From the NCBI RefSeq assembly GCF_013149295.1, contig NZ_JABGCB010000006.1, positions 186,001 to 250,000 on the forward strand: 64,000 bases of DNA. The letters are read 5' to 3'. Position 1 is the first letter of the stretch; the number at the start of each line of letters is the position of its first letter. The translations under genes were made by a program, and so were the position numbers. This DNA is from Novosphingobium sp. SG751A (GTDB taxonomy: Bacteria > Pseudomonadota > Alphaproteobacteria > Sphingomonadales > Sphingomonadaceae). Under the pieces are notes generated by a model. It saw nothing but the letters and a program-made list of their open reading frames with translations. It searched no databases and had not been told where the DNA came from. Positions 58,839-64,000 of the stretch are shown here, one piece after another.

Positions 58839-60701
58839 TTAGGCGATGGTGGCCCACTTGGGCGCCTGCGGCGCGGGCAGGCCGGTTTCAGCAAGGCAAT
58901 TGGCCCGCAGCGTTGCGAGGTCCGGGCCAAAGTTGAAGGTCTCGATGGGCCCGCGCTCGGCACGCATTTTGGCGCGCAAGGCGTCCGTGGCGGCGGCATC
59001 CACCACCCCATCGACCAGCACCACGCCATAGCGCAGCGCCCCCTTTTCGGTGACCAGCCCCTGCGTCAATTCCTTGGCCAGCAGCGCGGGATCGCGGTCG
59101 AGCGGGTCGCCCCAGCCGCCGCCGCCCCAGGTGATGAAGTGCAGGCGGTCGCCCGCCTCGACCGGATAATCCTCCAGCTTGTTGCCGACGACGATCTCGG
59201 TGCCGTCCTTCTTGACCAGAACCTTGCGCGCGCGCGCGCCCGGTTCGCCGCCGTTCACGCCCCATGGCGGCACGAACCAGCGGTCGTCATGGATGGCGAT
59301 CACACCGTCCTCAAGGAAGCGATAGACCATGTCGATGCCATTGCCGCCACGATGCAGGCCCGCGCCGCCCGAATCGGCCACTGTTTCATAGCGCTCAATG
59401 ATGAGCGGGAAGTAGCGTTCGAGGAACTCGTTGGGCACATTGGTAAAGCCGGGGAAGAGCGAATGCCCGTCCGGCCCGTCGCCCATCGGGCGGCCCGGAA
59501 TGCCGCCAAAGCCGATCTGGAACAGCTGGAACCACTTGCCTGCCTTGTCCGTGCCGGCATAGAACAGGTGTGGGCTGGACGAGAAACCGGCGGCGTTGAG
59601 GAATTCAGGCGTTTTCTGGCCCAGCAGGCCGCCCAGAATGTCGAACAACCGGCCCAGAACGTGGGTGCGCCCCGACAATGCGGCAGGGAACTTGGGCTTG
59701 AGCAGCGAACCTTCGGGGATGCGCACATCGATGAGGTCGTAATAGCCGTCGTTGAACAGGATCTGCGGATCAAAGATCATGATCATATAGATGCCGAAGA
59801 ACATGCGCATCATGTTCTCGTTCAGGAACATGTTGATCGAGGCCTTGGACTGCGGATCGGTGCCGTCGAAGTCGAGGACCACGCGGCCATCTTCGCGCCA
59901 CATCGTGCACTTGATCTTATACGGGCCATAGCCCATGCCATCGTCGCAGATATAGTCTTCGAAGCTGACCTTTTCCTCGCCGATCGAGGTTTCGATCAGA
60001 TGCTTCATCGCGCGATAATTGCGATCCAGCAGCAGGTCCGTCGCCGAGGTGAACATGTCGTCGCCAAAGCGGGCGGCCATTTCCACCACGCGGGCGGCGG
60101 CCACGCGGCAGCTTGCGATCAGCGCGTTAAGGTCCGCCTTGCACCAGTCGGCCGTGCGGCTCTGATGCATGACCAGCTTGATGAGATCCTCGTTATAGAC
60201 GCCCTTCTTCCAGATCTTGACGGGCGGGATGCGCACGCCTTCCTGAAAGATCGAGGTGGCGTGGATCGGCATCGATCCGGGCACCATGCCGCCAATGTCG
60301 CTCTGATGGCCGAACATCGAGGTATAGGCGATCAGACGCCCATCCTTGAACACGGGCAGCAGCACCAGCCAGTCGTTGCAGTGCGAAATAGCCCCGCCCA
60401 CCGAATAGGGGTCGGAGAGGAAGATCAGATCGCCATCCTCGACCGTGCCCTCGAAGCCTTCGAGGAAGGGGCCGATGTACGAACCGAACTGGCCCACGAT
60501 CATGCGGCCCTGATAGTCGGCGATCAGCGGGAAGGCGTCACCCTGTTCGCGGATGCCGGGCGACATGGCGGTGCGCACCAGCGTGGCATCCATTTCGATA
60601 CGGGCATTGCGCAGCGCGTTTTCGATGATGTCGAGTGTAACCGGATCTACGGCCACGGTGGCGAAAGGCGTTTCATTGGCCTGAATGATCTGTGCGGGCA
60701 T
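58839..60701 (-). CDS. hyuB: Hydantoinase/oxoprolinase B-type subunit (HyuB)
   Basis: The 620-residue protein has the HyuB pattern: VDPVTLDIIENALRNARIEMDATLVRTAMSPGIREQGD at the start, ISHCNDWLVLLPVF, and GGAGLHRGGNGIDMVYRF with a closing GVNGGEPGARA. The family subunit pairs with HyuA in ATP-dependent 5-oxoprolinase, N-methylhydantoinase, caprolactamase and acetone/acetophenone carboxylase. The sequence does not show which. Start ATG 60701 follows GAAGGAGGC. It lies 15 bp after HyuA. Confidence 0.9.
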   Translation of the reverse strand: MPAQIIQANETPFATVAVDPVTLDIIENALRNARIEMDATLVRTAMSPGIREQGDAFPLIADYQGRMIVGQFGSYIGPFLEGFEGTVEDGDLIFLSDPYSVGGAISHCNDWLVLLPVFKDGRLIAYTSMFGHQSDIGGMVPGSMPIHATSIFQEGVRIPPVKIWKKGVYNEDLIKLVMHQSRTADWCKADLNALIASCRVAAARVVEMAARFGDDMFTSATDLLLDRNYRAMKHLIETSIGEEKVSFEDYICDDGMGYGPYKIKCTMWREDGRVVLDFDGTDPQSKASINMFLNENMMRMFFGIYMIMIFDPQILFNDGYYDLIDVRIPEGSLLKPKFPAALSGRTHVLGRLFDILGGLLGQKTPEFLNAAGFSSSPHLFYAGTDKAGKWFQLFQIGFGGIPGRPMGDGPDGHSLFPGFTNVPNEFLERYFPLIIERYETVADSGGAGLHRGGNGIDMVYRFLEDGVIAIHDDRWFVPPWGVNGGEPGARARKVLVKKDGTEIVVGNKLEDYPVEAGDRLHFITWGGGGWGDPLDRDPALLAKELTQGLVTEKGALRYGVVLVDGVVDAAATDALRAKMRAERGPIETFNFGPDLATLRANCLAETGLPAPQAPKWATIA

Positions 60702-60716
60702 GTCTTTGCCTCCTTC

Positions 60717-62765
60717 TCAGGCGAGGTTGATGAGGATGTTGCCGACGTGATCGACGGTGCCGTTGCAGCCCGCTTCGATCAGCGTGGTGGAGTCCATTTC
60801 GACGACGATGGCGGGGCCGGGGATGACATCGCCCGATTGCAGCAGCGCGCGGTCATAGATTGCGGCGGGCACCATCGCGCCATCGGCCCACAATTCGTGG
60901 TCGCGGATCTTGGCGCGGTCCAGATTGCCGTCCGATGCGGGCAATTCGGGCGCGGGCAGATCGAGCGCAGGCCCCATGGCCACCGCGCGCAGGTTCACCA
61001 ACTCATGGGCCGAATCCATGTTGAAGGTGAAGAGGCGCAGGTGTTCGGCATCGAAACGGTCGGTGACCGCCTTGAGGCCATCGCGACGCAGCGTTTCCGG
61101 GTCGATGGAGAGCGGCACTTCGAAGGCCTGACCTTCATAGCGCACGTCCAGTTCGAACTGGCTGGTGATGTCGGCCTCGTTGATCCCTTCGGCCAGCAGT
61201 TCGGCGCGGGTCTGGCGCGCCATTTCGTCGAGAACGGCGATCACGTCTTCCTCGGCCGTATCGGCCACGCGCTTGGAGAAGCTGCGCGCCGTTTCCGTCC
61301 GCATCCGCGTGGTGGCATCGCCCAGCGCGCAAAGCACGCCCGGCGAGACCGGCGAGACCGCAGGCCACGAACCCATCAGGCGGGCAACCGCGTTGACATG
61401 GAGCGGACCCGCCCCGCCAAAGCCCATGAGCGCGAAGTCGCGCGGGTCATAGCCCTGCTGAACCGAGATCATGCGCAGCGCGCCGAACATGTTCTCGTTC
61501 ACAATGTCGATGATGCCGCGCGCGGCCTCCATCAACCCGATGCCCAGCGCGTCGGCAATAGTCTGCACCGCCTTCTTCGCGCCCTCGCGGTCAAGCTGGA
61601 ACGTGCCGCCCAGCAGGTTTTCGGGCAGATAGCCCAGCACCACATTGGCGTCGGTCACCGTGGGCAGCGTGCCGCCCTTCTGATAGGCCACCGGACCGGG
61701 AACAGCGCCCGCCGATTGCGGACCCACGCGCAGCGCCTTGGTCAGTTCAGGCACATAGGCAATCGAGCCGCCGCCCGCGCCCACGGTCTTCACGTCCAGA
61801 GCCGAGGCGCGAACCTTGAGATGCCCCACTTCGGTGTCGCGCTGGCGGCGGGCCTCAAGCCCTTCGATCAGCGCCACGTCGGTGCTGGTGCCGCCCACGT
61901 CCAGCGTCAGGATGTTCTTGATGCCCGCATTGCGGCCCACCCAGATCGCGCCGGTCACACCGCCCGCAGGACCCGACATCAGGAGCGAGACAGGATGCTC
62001 TTCCGACTTTTCAGACGACATCAACCCGCCATCCGAACGCAGCAGCGAAAGCGACCCGGCCATGCCCGCCCCGCGCAGCTTGTCGCGCAGGTTGCGAACA
62101 TAGCGGCGCATCACCGGGCGGACGCTGGCATTGGCAACGGTGGTCAGCGTGCGCTCATATTCCTGCATTTCGGGCAGGACTTCGTGGGAGAGCGAGACGG
62201 GCACATCGGGCATGATTTCAGCCGCCAATTCGCCCACACGCTTTTCATGCGCGCCGTTGAGATAGGCATTGACCAGCGAAACCGTCAGCGCCTGAACGCC
62301 TGCATCGCGCAATTGCGTCAGCACGGCGCGGATTTCGTCCTCGTCGATGGGGCTGATTTCCACGCCATCGGCATCCATGCGTCCGGCAATTTCCAGCGTG
62401 TCCTGCAGCGCGGCCAGCGGTTCGGGCTTGGGCCACACGATCCAGCCCGCAAGGCCGCCCGGTACAAAGGACCGCGCGATCTGCATCACCTGACGATAAC
62501 CCTGCGTGGTGATCAGGCCCACCCGCGCGCCCTTGCCCTCCAGCACGGCATTGGTGGCCACCGTCGTGCCATGCAGGAAGAATTCCACATCCGAAGGGCT
62601 GATCCCGGCCTTGTCGCAAATCGCGGTCACGCCGTTCAGGATGCCTTCCGAACTGTCATGCGGCGTCGAAGGCGTCTTATGGCGCCAGAATTTGCCGCTG
62701 GTCTGGTCGAAAAGCAGGAGGTCGGTGAAGGTCCCTCCAACGTCTACACCCAATCGGTAGGTCAT
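60717..62765 (-). CDS. hyuA: Hydantoinase/oxoprolinase A-type subunit (HyuA)
   Basis: The 682-residue protein has the actin-like ATPase motif LGVDVGGTFTDLLLFD at the start and LTLDVGGTSTDVALIEG near residue 287. The VGAGGGSIAYV and GFGGAGPLHV segments are characteristic. HyuA carries the ATP-dependent half of hydantoinase-type ring opening or of carboxylation. ATG 62765 has GGGGAA before it and starts at the motif; an in-frame ATG at 62792 has no ribosome site. It leads the operon HyuA-HyuB-lyase-alcohol dehydrogenase. Confidence 0.92.
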   Translation of the reverse strand: MTYRLGVDVGGTFTDLLLFDQTSGKFWRHKTPSTPHDSSEGILNGVTAICDKAGISPSDVEFFLHGTTVATNAVLEGKGARVGLITTQGYRQVMQIARSFVPGGLAGWIVWPKPEPLAALQDTLEIAGRMDADGVEISPIDEDEIRAVLTQLRDAGVQALTVSLVNAYLNGAHEKRVGELAAEIMPDVPVSLSHEVLPEMQEYERTLTTVANASVRPVMRRYVRNLRDKLRGAGMAGSLSLLRSDGGLMSSEKSEEHPVSLLMSGPAGGVTGAIWVGRNAGIKNILTLDVGGTSTDVALIEGLEARRQRDTEVGHLKVRASALDVKTVGAGGGSIAYVPELTKALRVGPQSAGAVPGPVAYQKGGTLPTVTDANVVLGYLPENLLGGTFQLDREGAKKAVQTIADALGIGLMEAARGIIDIVNENMFGALRMISVQQGYDPRDFALMGFGGAGPLHVNAVARLMGSWPAVSPVSPGVLCALGDATTRMRTETARSFSKRVADTAEEDVIAVLDEMARQTRAELLAEGINEADITSQFELDVRYEGQAFEVPLSIDPETLRRDGLKAVTDRFDAEHLRLFTFNMDSAHELVNLRAVAMGPALDLPAPELPASDGNLDRAKIRDHELWADGAMVPAAIYDRALLQSGDVIPGPAIVVEMDSTTLIEAGCNGTVDHVGNILINLA

Positions 62766-62923
62766 ATTTTCCCCGGCTTCCTTTGGTTTCATGTGCCGGC
62801 GGCTTTTGGCCTGGGGCCTTGGCCTGCCGGTTCCAGATGCTCTAAGGCTGTGACGTGATCGTCAGCGCCAATGGGGTGAAGGCGTAACGCAATCGCCGCG
62901 CTTGGCCCGGCTTTGGGCGCGGA

Positions 62924-62942
62924 CTATCCGCCAAGCGAATTT
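62924..62942. promoter_or_regulatory. 19-bp dyad site 15
   Basis: CTATCCG-CCAAG-CGAATTT has a perfect left arm. It is 84 bp before the aldehyde dehydrogenase start (63026, plus) and 159 bp from the HyuA start (62765, minus). Confidence 0.64.
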
Positions 62943-63025
62943 TTGCCCTCGCGCAGTGGTCATTCCTCCGGCCCATGGGCAGGTTCAAAGCCAAGGCGGA
63001 CGCGCCAATCATGGAGAAATTACCG

Positions 63026-64000
63026 ATGGCCCTTGATCTGAACACGCTGCGCAGCGATTCGCGCGAATTTCTGGCCCGGCGCGGCGCGGGCGAGGGCCTG
63101 TTGATCGCGGGCCAGTGGCGCAAGGCCGAAGGTGGGCGCACCTTGCCCACGCTTGACCCGGCAACGGGAACCGAGACCGCGCAGATTGCTGCGGCCAGCA
63201 CCGCCGATGTCGAGGCCGCCGTTGAGGCCGCCCGCGCCGCCCTGCCGCTCTGGCGTGCCACGGTGCCGGTCGAGCGCGCGCGCATCCTGTGGAAGATCGC
63301 CGATCTGATCGAGGCGCATATTGACGAACTGGCCGAGCTGGAAACGCTCGATCAGGGCAAGCCGCTCTATGTCGGGCGCTGGGCCGAAATTCCCGGCGCG
63401 GTCAACCAGTTCCGCTTCTTTGCCGGGCAGGCGATGACCATCGAGGGCAATACGATCGAAAATTCGATCAATTATCAGCCCGCCGGCAAGCAGACGCGTT
63501 CGTGGACCGTGCGCGAGGCGGTAGGCGTGGTGGCGGCCATTGTGCCGTGGAATTCGCCTTTGGTGCTGACGGCCATGAAGCTGGCCCCGGCGCTGGCGGC
63601 GGGCTGTACCATCGTGCTGAAACCGGCCGAGGACACCAGCCTGACCGCGCTGCGTCTGGCCGAACTGATGGCGCAGGCGGGCCTGCCTTCGGGCGTGCTG
63701 AACGTGGTGACGGGTCTGGGCAGCGAGACGGGTGCGGCGCTGGCCAATCATCCGGGCGTGGACAAGGTGGCCTTTACGGGCTCCACCGCCACGGGCCGGG
63801 CCATTCTGGATGCGGCCAAGACCAATTTCAAGCGCGTGACACTGGAGCTGGGCGGGAAATCGCCCTCGATCGTGATGCCTGATGCTGATCTCGATCTGGC
63901 GATCCCGGGCGTGGCCAATGCGATCTTTTTCAACGCCGGACAGGTCTGCATCGCGGGCAGCCGCCTCTATGTCCACAGCTCCATTCACGATCAGGTGGTC
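63026..64000 (+). CDS. Aldehyde dehydrogenase (cut by right edge)
   Basis: The visible 325 residues include AVGVVAAIVPWNSPLVLTAMKLAPALAAG, FTGSTATGRA, ELGGKSP (general base Glu) and FNAGQVCIAGSRLYV (nucleophile Cys). It continues beyond the window. ATG 63026 follows GGAG at nine bases; an earlier ATG at 63011 is possible. Its family is close to that of the 54354 enzyme but clearly different in sequence. It may act on the aldehyde made by the alcohol dehydrogenase of the divergent HyuAB operon; this is inference from the shared promoter. Confidence 0.9.
   Translation, partial: MALDLNTLRSDSREFLARRGAGEGLLIAGQWRKAEGGRTLPTLDPATGTETAQIAAASTADVEAAVEAARAALPLWRATVPVERARILWKIADLIEAHIDELAELETLDQGKPLYVGRWAEIPGAVNQFRFFAGQAMTIEGNTIENSINYQPAGKQTRSWTVREAVGVVAAIVPWNSPLVLTAMKLAPALAAGCTIVLKPAEDTSLTALRLAELMAQAGLPSGVLNVVTGLGSETGAALANHPGVDKVAFTGSTATGRAILDAAKTNFKRVTLELGGKSPSIVMPDADLDLAIPGVANAIFFNAGQVCIAGSRLYVHSSIHDQVV

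Noticed and set aside
57870..62858. A 1,662-codon open frame on the plus strand across the HyuAB operon
   Set aside because: It is the antisense of four genes that match known families (HyuA, HyuB, lyase, alcohol dehydrogenase) and has the low-complexity, His/Arg-rich look of a GC-rich shadow. No ribosome site or domain is visible.
1..64000. Aldehyde dehydrogenase pieces at both window ends, as a hint of a repeat or circular join
   Set aside because: The left piece is only a C-terminus and the right piece lacks that part, so they cannot be compared. Aldehyde dehydrogenases are common in such clusters.

Overview
The window is high-GC DNA with dense, mostly ATGA/GTGA-overlapped operons. It carries three TonB-dependent receptors, several Tat-exported proteins, b561 cytochromes, MFS carriers and many small-molecule catabolic enzymes. 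This gene style fits an alphaproteobacterium of the Sphingomonadales (a Novosphingobium- or Sphingobium-like organism); that placement is an inference from protein character, not from a marker gene. I see no tRNA, rRNA, CRISPR array, insertion sequence or phage gene.

Region 1 (1-14.6 kb) is a mixed block: the tail of an aromatic-aldehyde dehydrogenase, a MetA/phenol-type outer membrane protein, two FUSC efflux-like membrane proteins, a LysR regulator, an MgtC-type protein, a YceI-b561-YceI operon, a glutathionyl-hydroquinone reductase, a TonB-dependent receptor, an RBBP9-type hydrolase, a ThuA-domain protein, a glycosyltransferase, a small helical protein and an RhtA-like exporter.

Region 2 (14.6 kb to the right edge) is a catabolic island of about 22 transcription units. 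It holds two TonB receptors, four MFS carriers, six alpha/beta-hydrolase-fold proteins (two without a Ser nucleophile) plus one DUF3089 esterase-like protein, three DUF1838 proteins, two SAM methyltransferases each with a small partner protein, cupin, VOC, SDR, Gfo/Idh/MocA and formylglycine-enzyme-like proteins, and FAD oxidases. Its right half has a PuuE-like deacetylase/imidase, a flavin monooxygenase, two aldehyde dehydrogenases, an isochorismatase-type amidohydrolase, a LeuCD-type hydro-lyase, an isocitrate-lyase-superfamily enzyme, HyuA/HyuB ATP-dependent hydantoinase-type subunits and a zinc alcohol dehydrogenase.

The strongest observation is a recurrent 19-bp dyad, ideally CTATCCG-N5-CGGATAG, usually with an ACAGG, CAGGG or CCTGT-like spacer. 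I find 16 full or degenerate copies plus one half-site. They lie in front of, or between, essentially every operon of region 2 and I find none in region 1. Most lie 45-110 bp from a start codon. The only regulator gene in region 2, an IclR-family gene at 55.9-56.7 kb, carries a near-perfect copy in its own promoter. I infer one regulon controlled by this IclR protein. The enzyme set suggests that an imported, ring-containing substrate is opened, deamidated, hydrated and cleaved by C-C lysis; a cyclic imide/lactam to a (substituted) maleate route is my best guess, and the true substrate is not shown by the sequence.
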